Assembly (NCBI GenBank): GCA_023432475.1
Contig: JAEYUN010000030.1
Span: forward strand, 1-46,162
Reading direction: 5' to 3'
DNA: 46,162 nucleotides
DNA from: Candidatus Parcubacteria bacterium
GTDB lineage: Bacteria; Patescibacteriota; Saccharimonadia; Saccharimonadales; Saccharimonadaceae
Shown here: one piece after another, positions 33,456 to 41,458 of the stretch
How positions within the stretch are numbered: the stretch's first letter is position 1
Layout: every line of letters begins with the position of its first letter
The notes under the pieces: generated by a model
Told to the model about the DNA's origin: nothing
What the model saw: only the letters and a program-made list of their open reading frames with translations
Database searches by the model: none
Program-made: the position numbers and the translations under genes

Positions 33456-33464
33456 AGTATAACA
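33456..33464 (-). promoter_or_regulatory. Leaderless promoter of uppP
   Basis: TGT-TATACT on the minus strand, 7 bases before the ATG. Confidence 0.6.
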
Positions 33465-33486
33465 TCTGGCGCCCACCTGGGTCGTA

Positions 33487-33515
33487 TTGAGATAAGGAAA
33501 GCTGTATTATAGATT
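33487..33515 (+). promoter_or_regulatory. Promoter region of the tyrosine recombinase
   Basis: TTGAGA (33487-33492) with TAGATT 17 bases on (33510-33515) overlaps an alternative TATTAT (33505-33510) that ends 8 bases before ATG. The second fits a near-leaderless start better; which is used is unclear. Confidence 0.35.
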
Positions 33516-33518
33516 CAT

Positions 33519-34439
33519 ATGTATCTATCAGAGCTCATCATGGATTTTATAGAGTCACTGGAAGTTGAACGGGGCCGATCGCAGCGAACAGCCGAGAATT
33601 ACCACCTCTATTTGGAACGTCTGGTCGAATTCGCCGGCGATATAACTGTAGATAAAATTACGCCAGAATTAGTCCGCAAATATCGCCTCTGGCTTAACCG
33701 TTATGAAAACGACAACAGCGCTAAATTATCAATCATGACACAGAACTATCACCTGATAGCCCTGCGAAGTTTCCTAGCATATTGTTCGAGGCGCGATATT
33801 AAAACACTGACTCCTGAGAAAATTGAGCTACCCCGAGTCAAGCGCAAGCAAGTCAGCTTCCTGTCTAGCGAAGAAGTTGAAAGATTGATAAATGCTATCG
33901 ATATAAATAGTGTAGCCGGCCTGCGGGATCGAGCTATTGTTGAACTTTTATTCTCTAGTGGTCTACGCGTCAGCGAACTATGCAACCTCGACCGTGATCA
34001 TATAAACCTGAAACGAGGTGAATTCATGGTCCGAGGTAAGGGTCAAAAAGACCGACCGGTTTTCATTAGCCCCGAAGCAAGCGAGTGGCTAGCGCAATAC
34101 TTGGCAACCAGGACTGACTTAGCCGCCCCACTCTTTATTCGTTATAGTGGCTTTAAGACAGGTGATGAAAAAGGTCAGTCATTCCGGCTCACCCCCCGTA
34201 GCGTTCAACGTTCAGTCCAACGCTATGCTAAGATGGCGGGAATTACTAAACACGTTTCTCCGCATACCCTTCGACATAGTTTTGCAACCGATTTATTGAT
34301 GAATGGGGCCGACCTGCGCTCCGTCCAGAGTATGCTTGGGCATAGCAGTATCGCCACTACCCAAATCTACACCCACGTAACTGACCAACACCTGCGTGAA
34401 GTCCACCGCAAATTTCACCGTAATCACTTGGAAGAATAG
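33519..34439 (+). CDS. XerC/XerD-type tyrosine recombinase
   Basis: 306 residues: a SAM-like N-terminal core-binding domain (1-95) and a catalytic domain with the complete set R150, K174, H249, R252, H275 and nucleophile Y284 (THV context). It is the size and form of chromosomal Xer enzymes that resolve chromosome dimers. Whether it is XerC, XerD or a single Xer cannot be told by eye. No attachment sites or mobile genes are nearby, so a housekeeping role is most likely. An internal ATG at 33540 is an alternative start. Confidence 0.88.
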   Translation: MYLSELIMDFIESLEVERGRSQRTAENYHLYLERLVEFAGDITVDKITPELVRKYRLWLNRYENDNSAKLSIMTQNYHLIALRSFLAYCSRRDIKTLTPEKIELPRVKRKQVSFLSSEEVERLINAIDINSVAGLRDRAIVELLFSSGLRVSELCNLDRDHINLKRGEFMVRGKGQKDRPVFISPEASEWLAQYLATRTDLAAPLFIRYSGFKTGDEKGQSFRLTPRSVQRSVQRYAKMAGITKHVSPHTLRHSFATDLLMNGADLRSVQSMLGHSSIATTQIYTHVTDQHLREVHRKFHRNHLEE

Positions 34440-34460
34440 GTCCTTGTCAGTTTATTAGGT

Positions 34461-35573
34461 TTAAATACCAGGCGTACAATAGTCACGAACATTGTTTTGG
34501 AACAAATTGGTGTCGGCCCCTACCCTGAAGTCCTTGCAGAAACTTAGTCCGGTATCGATAGCGTTCGGAATAGCCATAACCCTGTCGCCAGGGCTAACAT
34601 TGACCCTAACGCGGCGTGACAAGCCGCCAGTATAACCGGTCGAGTCAATATAGTATTGGACGCCGACAAACGGCACAAAAGTAGTACCGCTATAAGCCGC
34701 AATATCAAACTCAGTGCTGCGATAAATACTATTTAGAACCAGATAGCGCCGAACATTCGGCTGGTAAGTCCCTGTCGAGATCAAGGCCGAACAGTCGTAG
34801 CTGTTGCCAGAAGTTATGTCACAGTTAACGGCATAGCGTTTCAGGGGCGCCCCGGCCGCCAAGTTAACACTGGTTTCAGTACCGGACGAGTTGCCGCTTG
34901 GGTAAAGAAATGTGCTGTAGTATTCGATATTAGACATATTGAAGTTTGAACCATCAGGTATGGTTATAACTCCGACTCGCAGGACGGCTGGGTAGCGTGA
35001 ATCAATCCAATCAGGCCAACGCAGGTTACCGGCATTAAATTCGGCTGATGGATAGTGAGGGGCACCGCCCGAGTGCCAGGATAGTCTGAGCGACTGATAA
35101 GCGGAGCCGTTGGTAGCAAGTTCATACATACGCCCGCCACTGCTAAGAACACTATTGAGATTGCCCGTGATGCTTCCGTTATTGCCGACAATCACACAGC
35201 TATAGCCCTGGGGAGCCGTAACGCTAGATTGGTTAGTGATGCTGGTACGGCCATTGGCTGAGGCTGGTATGCCGATTGCGGCGAAAGTCGCCTGCGTATT
35301 AAAGCCAGGGCAACTTGTTCTATAAAGTTCTGCCTCACAAGCCGTTCGACTGGCTCCGGCCAGAGAAAAACAATATGAAATTGCTCTTTTAGCATCCTCC
35401 GCCCCTACCAGCGCGGCATTGTAGGCGTTTTTACTTAGCTCATCTTCAAGTTGTTGGCGCTGCTCTTGGAGCATAAAACGCGTAAAGCCGACGGTTATGA
35501 TAGAGATGAGTGTCATGAAAAATAATACCGTCAGTATAGACACAAAACCTTGTTGCCGTGCAGTTAGTGACAT
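34461..35573 (-). CDS. Pilus-associated protein, PilX/GspK-like
   Basis: 370 residues. The N-terminus RQQGFVSILTVLFFMTLISI resembles class III prepilin leaders but lacks the usual Glu at +5. A helical segment rich in Gln/Glu follows (35-65), then a beta-rich Ser/Gly/Thr region. It has Cys residues near the C-terminus (SFCKDF, RDYCTPG). Last gene of the pseudopilin operon (37667 to 34461), with SD GGGGAG upstream. Probably a minor pilus or tip component. Confidence 0.7.
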   Translation of the reverse strand: MSLTARQQGFVSILTVLFFMTLISIITVGFTRFMLQEQRQQLEDELSKNAYNAALVGAEDAKRAISYCFSLAGASRTACEAELYRTSCPGFNTQATFAAIGIPASANGRTSITNQSSVTAPQGYSCVIVGNNGSITGNLNSVLSSGGRMYELATNGSAYQSLRLSWHSGGAPHYPSAEFNAGNLRWPDWIDSRYPAVLRVGVITIPDGSNFNMSNIEYYSTFLYPSGNSSGTETSVNLAAGAPLKRYAVNCDITSGNSYDCSALISTGTYQPNVRRYLVLNSIYRSTEFDIAAYSGTTFVPFVGVQYYIDSTGYTGGLSRRVRVNVSPGDRVMAIPNAIDTGLSFCKDFRVGADTNLFQNNVRDYCTPGI

Positions 35574-36233
35574 TTAGTTTAACTCCCCATTTGGTACGTA
35601 CAGTACCGTGTCAAAAGTTACAGTAGCGCAGAAATTACCGATTCCGCCCACTCGGCAAACCAGCCGATCATCTGCCTCGCGTTGCGGGTTATAATCTGAA
35701 CCAAAAGAATCATAAGTACCTAGGGTTAGCTGTACGCGCACTAATTTAGGGTTTATCTGCGTAATAGTAGAGTCATACACCCGTACGTTATCACCCACCA
35801 CTGGCGAAGTGGCGCTTCTGGCTATTACGAAATTATTTCCACTGGGGCATTCGCCTTCGCTATATCGAACAAAATTCACAGGCGAACCGGTATCACTGTC
35901 GAAGCGATAATAAGCATCGACATAGCCGTCGGTATCACTCGGTTCAGCTGTAGCATTATTCCATATATAGGGTGTACCGCTGATGTTAAGACAGGTGCCC
36001 CTTTCTGACGAGAATACCTGCACACTTCGGCCTGAATTGCTAACTCGAGACAGTTCTTCGACTAAAGTACGGCCCACCTGGTTCATCTGCTTGACGGTCA
36101 TCCCTTTATTATAAATATTAAGAGTCTGGGTAAGCAGAAGTGTCGCTACTACCAGGACTGAACCGAAAAAGGCCATGGCTAGTAGTAGCTCGACAAGCGT
36201 AAAACCCTGTTCTTGTTTCTTATATGACTTCAT
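35574..36233 (-). CDS. Type IV pseudopilin
   Basis: 219 residues with a prepilin leader EQGFTLVELLLA (cleavage after G, Glu at +5) and a hydrophobic helix to about residue 32, then an extracellular domain with several Cys. It overlaps the preceding gene by 14 bases and stops directly before the next ATG, with SD GGTGAGG. Probably a minor pilin that primes assembly (PilW/GspJ position). Confidence 0.83.
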   Translation of the reverse strand: MKSYKKQEQGFTLVELLLAMAFFGSVLVVATLLLTQTLNIYNKGMTVKQMNQVGRTLVEELSRVSNSGRSVQVFSSERGTCLNISGTPYIWNNATAEPSDTDGYVDAYYRFDSDTGSPVNFVRYSEGECPSGNNFVIARSATSPVVGDNVRVYDSTITQINPKLVRVQLTLGTYDSFGSDYNPQREADDRLVCRVGGIGNFCATVTFDTVLYVPNGELN

Positions 36234-36858
36234 AAAACCTCACCGTCGTCAGGATGCTTTGGCGCTGGCTGCCGATAGCGGCGTCCCAGCAGGCTTTGAC
36301 GTAAAAATCATAATACACCCCGCCAGAATTTTCCTGAAGTTTATATCCTTCTATCCACATACCATCACCATAGTTAGGATAAGTTGCCGCTCGGACTGGA
36401 CTAGCTGGTGGAACGATATCCGGCAAAGCCGTCGGCGTCGTTTGTAAAACCCCCTCATCATTAACACCGAAGTAAAAGGCCCCGGAATTTCTCTGGCATG
36501 CAGTGTTGGCGTTATTCAGGGCTACTGTCCGTGCTCCCGTCGGACCGCTTGGTCTAAGCGGCGAACCACCCGCCAAAAGCCCGTTATCGTCTACCACCCT
36601 AGACGCTACCAGGTTCCAGTCCTCAACTGAACCAGAATTGCCAGAACGGACAGCTTCGCTTTGACGAGCGTATATATCGCGCAAGATTGATATCTGGCCA
36701 TTTACCATGTTTTGAGTAACATTGCGCTCCAACGCCACCTGACCATAAGAAAAACCCCTTGTCATAACCGTATAGCAGAGTGTTACCACAAGTGATAGCA
36801 CCGTGACCGCTACCAGCACTTCTATGAGTGTGTCACCTCGTTCCCGTCTCACGTGCAT
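36220..36858 (-). CDS. Type IV pseudopilin
   Basis: 212 residues. The leader RRERGDTLIEVLVAV has Asp rather than Phe at +1 after the cleaved Gly, with Glu at +5 kept, followed by a hydrophobic helix. SD GGGGGG. It overlaps both neighbours (10 and 14 bases), showing tight coupling. Minor pilin (PilV/GspI-like position). Confidence 0.83.
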   Translation of the reverse strand: MHVRRERGDTLIEVLVAVTVLSLVVTLCYTVMTRGFSYGQVALERNVTQNMVNGQISILRDIYARQSEAVRSGNSGSVEDWNLVASRVVDDNGLLAGGSPLRPSGPTGARTVALNNANTACQRNSGAFYFGVNDEGVLQTTPTALPDIVPPASPVRAATYPNYGDGMWIEGYKLQENSGGVYYDFYVKACWDAAIGSQRQSILTTVRFYEVI

Positions 36859-37667
36859 CGCAACCCCCCGGGTAAACTACCGAAGAATACTTCGCTGGTC
36901 GGCACGACCGAACTCGTTATCGAGCCTATGCCCATACCGTATTCTTTCCCTGACCCATTTATACGTACCGCCCCACGCAAGCTCCCCCCGTCATCTGAAC
37001 GAATACAGATCAAGGTGGGCAGGTTACGCGTACCGCTTGAGGCGGACTCAAAATCTAGGCTACTTAGACTTCTGGCTCTTAAATTGTCACGGATTAAATG
37101 AAAATTTATACGCTCTGAAGTGGTATCGCGAAGTATTACTATGGAATTTATACCATCGAGCATACTTGGAGGCGTAGTTGACATCCGAAAGACCCGAGCA
37201 GTTACAAACTCTGCTTGCCATGGTAGCTGGTACTGTTCGGTTGATTCGGTCCATACTCGCAAATTTGCTTGACTAATATTGCTGCTGCTGTTCGGCGCAT
37301 ACCCTAAAATCGGGTAAATATTAACCGTTCTTCTGTCCCCGGCTATCGGGTTAAATTCTAAGATACTGCCCATAAGTATACAGTTTGACGTACCTGTACC
37401 GCTAGAGGCGTTTTCCCCCGCTACTGCACTGCTAGGACTACAGACTGGCCTTCGACCATCGGGGGTATTAAGTGCCAGGCTGTTAGTCTGAACTCGAGTG
37501 TACTGGTCTTTCACAAAGTTCTCCAGTGACTTCGTAGCATCACTAAACCTGGTATTGCGGATCGAGCTAGCGGTGAAGGCGAAGGCTACTAGTAAAAGCA
37601 GGCCGCTAATAGCCAAAAAAAGTATAACCTCGATGATGGTAAAGCCGCGCCGCCTACCCTGTTTCAT
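36849..37667 (-). CDS. Type IV pseudopilin, first gene of minor pilin operon
   Basis: 272 residues, with leader RRRGFTIIEVILFLA, a hydrophobic helix to about 32, then a large extracellular domain. The operon promoter is TGG-TATAAT (37675-37680), ending exactly 7 bases before ATG, so the mRNA is leaderless, while the three following genes have SD sites. GspH/FimT-like by order. Confidence 0.83.
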   Translation of the reverse strand: MKQGRRRGFTIIEVILFLAISGLLLLVAFAFTASSIRNTRFSDATKSLENFVKDQYTRVQTNSLALNTPDGRRPVCSPSSAVAGENASSGTGTSNCILMGSILEFNPIAGDRRTVNIYPILGYAPNSSSNISQANLRVWTESTEQYQLPWQAEFVTARVFRMSTTPPSMLDGINSIVILRDTTSERINFHLIRDNLRARSLSSLDFESASSGTRNLPTLICIRSDDGGSLRGAVRINGSGKEYGMGIGSITSSVVPTSEVFFGSLPGGLRCT

Positions 37668-37674
37668 AGTAGAG

Positions 37675-37683
37675 ATTATACCA
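37675..37683 (-). promoter_or_regulatory. Leaderless promoter of the minor pilin operon
   Basis: TGG-TATAAT on the minus strand, 7 bases before ATG at 37667 and just past the pilD stop codon. Confidence 0.65.
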
Positions 37684-37691
37684 TAAGGGTT

Positions 37692-38495
37692 TTAGGAGAA
37701 TAGGAAATTGATATAAGCATCTATAATGACCCGCCCGTACAAGAAGGCTAAGATGGTTCCAGCTATCAAAAATGGACCGAACGGTATCTGTGATGAACGG
37801 TCAAGCTTACGAGACAGTAAACCAGGTAGCACGAACAAGAAACCGATAAAGTTAGCTAGCACCAATGCCAGGAGCGCTTGCTGCCAGCCTAATAGCAAGC
37901 CTAGCGCGATACCCAGCTTAACGTCCCCAAAACCAATCCATTTGCCGCGTGAAGCGAGGTACAGTATGCCGTAAATCCCGGTTATTGGCATGAGGGCGTA
38001 GAGCGCTTCTAGCGGCCAATCTATTGGCGCTACGCTCGACAGTACCATGCGGCCTATAAAGAACAAAACTGCCAGAGCAATCAAAGGAAATACTAGTTTG
38101 TCCGGTAGGAGCGTCCAACGCAGGTCATAGATTGCTAATATAGCCAGCATGGCCAGTACCGCTAGCCAGATACCGAACAATATTCCGGACAACCAGCCCT
38201 CAAGACCAAAAGGCCAAGCAAAATATGACAGGCTAAATGCTAAGCCTAGTAGCAATTCAGCCAACAAAACACTCCACCCGATAGCCTTTTTACAATAACG
38301 GCACCTTCCCCTCAAGAAAATCCAGCTAAATATCGGCACTAGGTCCAAAGGTGCTAGGATGTGATGGCAGTGTTCACACTCCGAACGGCCGCGAACAAAG
38401 TCTTTTTTCTTGCGCAACCGCCAAGCAACTGCACCCGAAAAACTACCGAGTATCGCACCCAACCAGAAAAAAATAAGGCCTATCGTAAACTCCAT
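37692..38495 (-). CDS. pilD: Prepilin peptidase / N-methyltransferase
   Basis: The inner-membrane aspartyl protease that cleaves prepilin leaders. 267 residues with about seven TM segments. The two Cys pairs CEHCHH and CRYCKK form the usual zinc-binding cytoplasmic loop (about 40-75). The catalytic aspartates lie in YDLRWTLLPD and FGDVKLG. The bifunctional type (methylase domain) is inferred from the Cys loop. SD GAGGG is close to ATG. It processes the pilin and four minor pilins encoded around it. Confidence 0.93.
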   Translation of the reverse strand: MEFTIGLIFFWLGAILGSFSGAVAWRLRKKKDFVRGRSECEHCHHILAPLDLVPIFSWIFLRGRCRYCKKAIGWSVLLAELLLGLAFSLSYFAWPFGLEGWLSGILFGIWLAVLAMLAILAIYDLRWTLLPDKLVFPLIALAVLFFIGRMVLSSVAPIDWPLEALYALMPITGIYGILYLASRGKWIGFGDVKLGIALGLLLGWQQALLALVLANFIGFLFVLPGLLSRKLDRSSQIPFGPFLIAGTILAFLYGRVIIDAYINFLFS

Positions 38496-38531
38496 ATCCC
38501 TCTTATGCTATCACAGCCAATATCATCAACA

Positions 38532-38557
38532 AAGTCCCCCAGTTGCCCGGGGGACTT
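38532..38557 (-). terminator. Hairpin terminator after the major pilin
   Basis: AAGTCCCCC/GGGGGACTT with an 8-base loop, followed on the minus strand by TGTTG. It probably limits read-through so that pilin is made in excess over pilD. Confidence 0.7.
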
Positions 38558-38587
38558 ATAAATAGTTGTACTTAATAGACTCTTAAC

Positions 38588-39070
38588 TTATATGGTCTGG
38601 CAGTAGGAGCCACCGGTCTCGAGCTTAACGACAATTGCTCGGTTGCCAGTTGAACCCGCGACGAAGCTTGAAGCAACACCAGCGGGATTACATTTACCAC
38701 CAGGCATTACATAAACTGTATCTAGAGCGACAGCTAGTGCGTTAGGGTTGGTGGTCGCAGGTGCGACGGCACTGGTGACCCACGCATAATCACCGCTAGT
38801 CGATGGCCCCTTGAACGAGCTGTCGGCTGCTAGGTAGGTTGAAGCGAACGTCGTGTCTAATGTTGGCAAGCTACCATTATTATTTGACTTGTATGTATTC
38901 ACAGCGGCGACTACCCGGCCAACATCGGCTCGACGCTGCTCATCTCTCTGTGACTTCTGTAGCTGTGGTAACGCCAAGAACACCACCAGGAAAATCAACC
39001 CGGCAATTGCCAGCACCAAGACAACCTCGATGATGGTAAAACCTTTATCTTTTTTAATACTAGAGTTCAT
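38588..39070 (-). CDS. Major type IV pilin (probable)
   Basis: 160 residues. The leader KKDKGFTIIEVVLVL has a Gly-Phe cleavage site and Glu at +5, then a hydrophobic helix and a small globular domain with a C-terminal Cys pair (GGKCNP and SYCQTI) that can form a disulfide loop. It is a separate unit with a strong promoter, a leader of about 45 bases with an SD, and a terminator directly after, as expected of the abundant pilin. The name is inferred from this arrangement. Confidence 0.82.
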   Translation of the reverse strand: MNSSIKKDKGFTIIEVVLVLAIAGLIFLVVFLALPQLQKSQRDEQRRADVGRVVAAVNTYKSNNNGSLPTLDTTFASTYLAADSSFKGPSTSGDYAWVTSAVAPATTNPNALAVALDTVYVMPGGKCNPAGVASSFVAGSTGNRAIVVKLETGGSYCQTI

Positions 39071-39122
39071 AATTTCCTTTCCACCCCGTCAAGGGATACG
39101 AACTTAACGTGTCATGCTTATG

Positions 39123-39149
39123 ATTATAACAACACCCTGTTGCTTCGCA
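39123..39149 (-). promoter_or_regulatory. Pilin promoter
   Basis: TTGCGA, 16 bases, then TATAAT (39123-39128) preceded by TGT (extended -10), on the minus strand. Unlike many genes here it gives a leader of about 45 bases with an SD. Confidence 0.65.
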
Positions 39150-39157
39150 AGTACTTT

Positions 39158-40366
39158 TTATAAGTTGGTCTGTCCGACCAGACCGTAGATAGGTAACAAA
39201 ATCGCTCCCACCATACCACCCGCCACCACGGCAAGTGCCACCATAAGAAGCGGTTCGATAGCGGTTGATATGTTCTTGATAGCGGTATCAACTTCTGCCT
39301 CGTAAAAGTTAGCTGCTTTACCCATCATGGCATCAATGCCGCCAGACTGCTCACCGATACCAATCATCTGAGGAACTAGTGGCAAGATATAGTCTTCGGT
39401 TTTTATAGATGTTGAGAGTGCTTTGCCAGAGCGAACCTTCTCACCCGCCCGATCAATCGACTCTTTTACCAGTACATTGCCAACTGAACGGCCAGCTATA
39501 CGTAGCATCTCCAGCATTTGGACGCCGCTTTGCAAGAGGGTTTCGCCAGTACGACAAAACCGTGCCATATATAATTTTCGGAATAAGTCTTTAAAAAGTG
39601 GCACATTGAGCTTAAAGGTATCGAGCTGGCGCCGGCCAATCTCGGTTTTAGCATGACGCCTCAAGAAATAAATTCCGCCAGCAATCACCAACAGCACTAA
39701 CCACCAAAAATTAGTTACGAAATGCCCCATCTGCACCATAATGTCAGTCAGCAGAGGTAGAGGTTTTTTCAAGCTAACATAGAGATTCTCTATCTGGGGC
39801 ACAACCGTTGTCAGCATAAAAACTATGACCAAAACTATAACAGCCAATACGATAGCCGGATAAACCATGGCCCCACGTACTTTCGAAACAATCTCGGCTT
39901 CTTTTTCTTGTTGGGTCGCTATACGCTCCAGGGCTTTGTCCAGCGTGCCGGAAACTTCACCTGAAGCAATCAATGCTATATAAAGGTCATCAAATATAGT
40001 GTGTTTTGAAAACGAGTCAGCCAAAGTTTTACCACCCTCAACACTGGTGATAATTTCTTGTATGATGCCCTTTAACTTAGTATTAGTAGTTTGGGCCTGA
40101 ACGGTGTGTAAGCTCTGCGCTAACGGAAGACCGGCACTAATGAGAGTTGATAGCTGTCTTGAGAATATTACCCGGTCTTTAGTAGTGACGCGGTTTTTAA
40201 GTTTATCGAGTAACCCACTCTTTTCCGAGGCTAGTTCAACCTTTATCGGTACCAGGTTACGGCTCATCAATAACTTAGCTGCCGCCCGCTCTGACTCGGC
40301 CTGAACTGTAGACTTAACAACTTTATCGGTGCTGGTATCGCGGGCTGAGTATGAAAATGTCAACAT
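39158..40366 (-). CDS. pilC: Type IV pilus inner-membrane platform protein
   Basis: 402 residues with two GspF domains (about 68-190 and 270-392) and three TM segments. FSRQLSTLISAGLPLAQSL and the C-terminal VGAILLPIYGLV are standard PilC/GspF signatures. It couples the ATPases PilB and PilT to pilin polymerisation and removal. It lies six bases after pilT, with SD GAGAGG. Confidence 0.95.
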   Translation of the reverse strand: MLTFSYSARDTSTDKVVKSTVQAESERAAAKLLMSRNLVPIKVELASEKSGLLDKLKNRVTTKDRVIFSRQLSTLISAGLPLAQSLHTVQAQTTNTKLKGIIQEIITSVEGGKTLADSFSKHTIFDDLYIALIASGEVSGTLDKALERIATQQEKEAEIVSKVRGAMVYPAIVLAVIVLVIVFMLTTVVPQIENLYVSLKKPLPLLTDIMVQMGHFVTNFWWLVLLVIAGGIYFLRRHAKTEIGRRQLDTFKLNVPLFKDLFRKLYMARFCRTGETLLQSGVQMLEMLRIAGRSVGNVLVKESIDRAGEKVRSGKALSTSIKTEDYILPLVPQMIGIGEQSGGIDAMMGKAANFYEAEVDTAIKNISTAIEPLLMVALAVVAGGMVGAILLPIYGLVGQTNL

Positions 40367-40371
40367 GACCG

Positions 40372-41442
40372 TTATCCTCTCATCATCCTGTCGAACTCGG
40401 TTAAATCAATAGCGAAATTACGGGCTTCTTCATAGGTCACTTGACCTGCCTGCACCAGTCCAGCCAAAGTTTTGTCCATCGACTGCATACCCTGGTCGCC
40501 ACCGGTCTGGATTACGGCGTCAAGCTGGTGAGATTTACCTTCACGGATAATGTTACGCACCGCCGGAGTTGCCACCAAAATCTCAGCCGCCACTGTGCGC
40601 CCGCCGCCAATAGACGGCACTAACCGCTGCGAACAAATCGCCATCAGGATATTGGCTAACTGAGATCGAATTTGGGGCTGTTGATGCGGCGGAAAAACGT
40701 CAATCATACGGTCAATAGACTGGGCAGCGGAGTTGGTGTGCAAGGTAGCGAAAACCAAGTGACCAGTCTCAGCTATAGTTATGGCCGCCGAAATCGTCTC
40801 AAGGTCACGCATTTCGCCGATAAGCACTACGTCTGGGTCTTGGCGGAGCGAGCTGCGCAAGGCAGCCGAAAAGCTATAGGTGTCGTAGTGTACTTCCCTC
40901 TGGACAACTACCGACTGTTTAGACTTGTGCGTAAATTCAATCGGATCTTCGATGGTGATTATATGATGTGACTTCTCGGAGTTTATCTTATCAACCAGGG
41001 CTGCAAGCGTGGTTGATTTGCCCGAACCAGTCGGTCCGGTCACCAAAACCAACCCGCGCGGGTAGTCCGAAAAAGTATTGACTATAGCTGGCATACCCAG
41101 CTCTTGAATACTTTTGATTTCGTTAGGTATCAAGCGAAGAGCCGCAGCCAGATTCCCTCTTTCATGGAAGGCATTGACGCGAAAACGGCCAAGGTCTCCA
41201 AATGCGAAACTAAAGTCAAACTCTTTGTCTTTTAGTAATATCTGCTGCTGGTCTTGATCGAGTATAGAAAAAACCAATCGTTCGACGGTGGCTTCATTTA
41301 ATACTTCGGTGCCAGCTATCGGCGCCAAGGCGCCATCAATCCTTAGCATCGGCGCAAGACCTACTTGAATATGAAGGTCAGATGCCTTCTTGCGGATGAC
41401 TTCTTCTAGTAGCGTTTCGATTCTGATACCTTGTTGTGTCAT
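40372..41442 (-). CDS. pilT: Pilus retraction ATPase
   Basis: 356 residues. Walker A is GPTGSGKST; the Asp box, Walker B (VVLIGEMRDLET) and His box (ATLHTNSA) are present, and the C-terminal AVRNIIREGK and GMQSMDKTL are specific for PilT. It powers retraction, and so twitching and DNA uptake. The frame opens at GTG 41448, but ATG at 41442 has the proper SD (AAGGAG, 5 bases). Between pilB and pilC. Confidence 0.95.
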   Translation of the reverse strand: MTQQGIRIETLLEEVIRKKASDLHIQVGLAPMLRIDGALAPIAGTEVLNEATVERLVFSILDQDQQQILLKDKEFDFSFAFGDLGRFRVNAFHERGNLAAALRLIPNEIKSIQELGMPAIVNTFSDYPRGLVLVTGPTGSGKSTTLAALVDKINSEKSHHIITIEDPIEFTHKSKQSVVVQREVHYDTYSFSAALRSSLRQDPDVVLIGEMRDLETISAAITIAETGHLVFATLHTNSAAQSIDRMIDVFPPHQQPQIRSQLANILMAICSQRLVPSIGGGRTVAAEILVATPAVRNIIREGKSHQLDAVIQTGGDQGMQSMDKTLAGLVQAGQVTYEEARNFAIDLTEFDRMMRG

Positions 41443-41458
41443 ACCCACTCCTTTTTGC

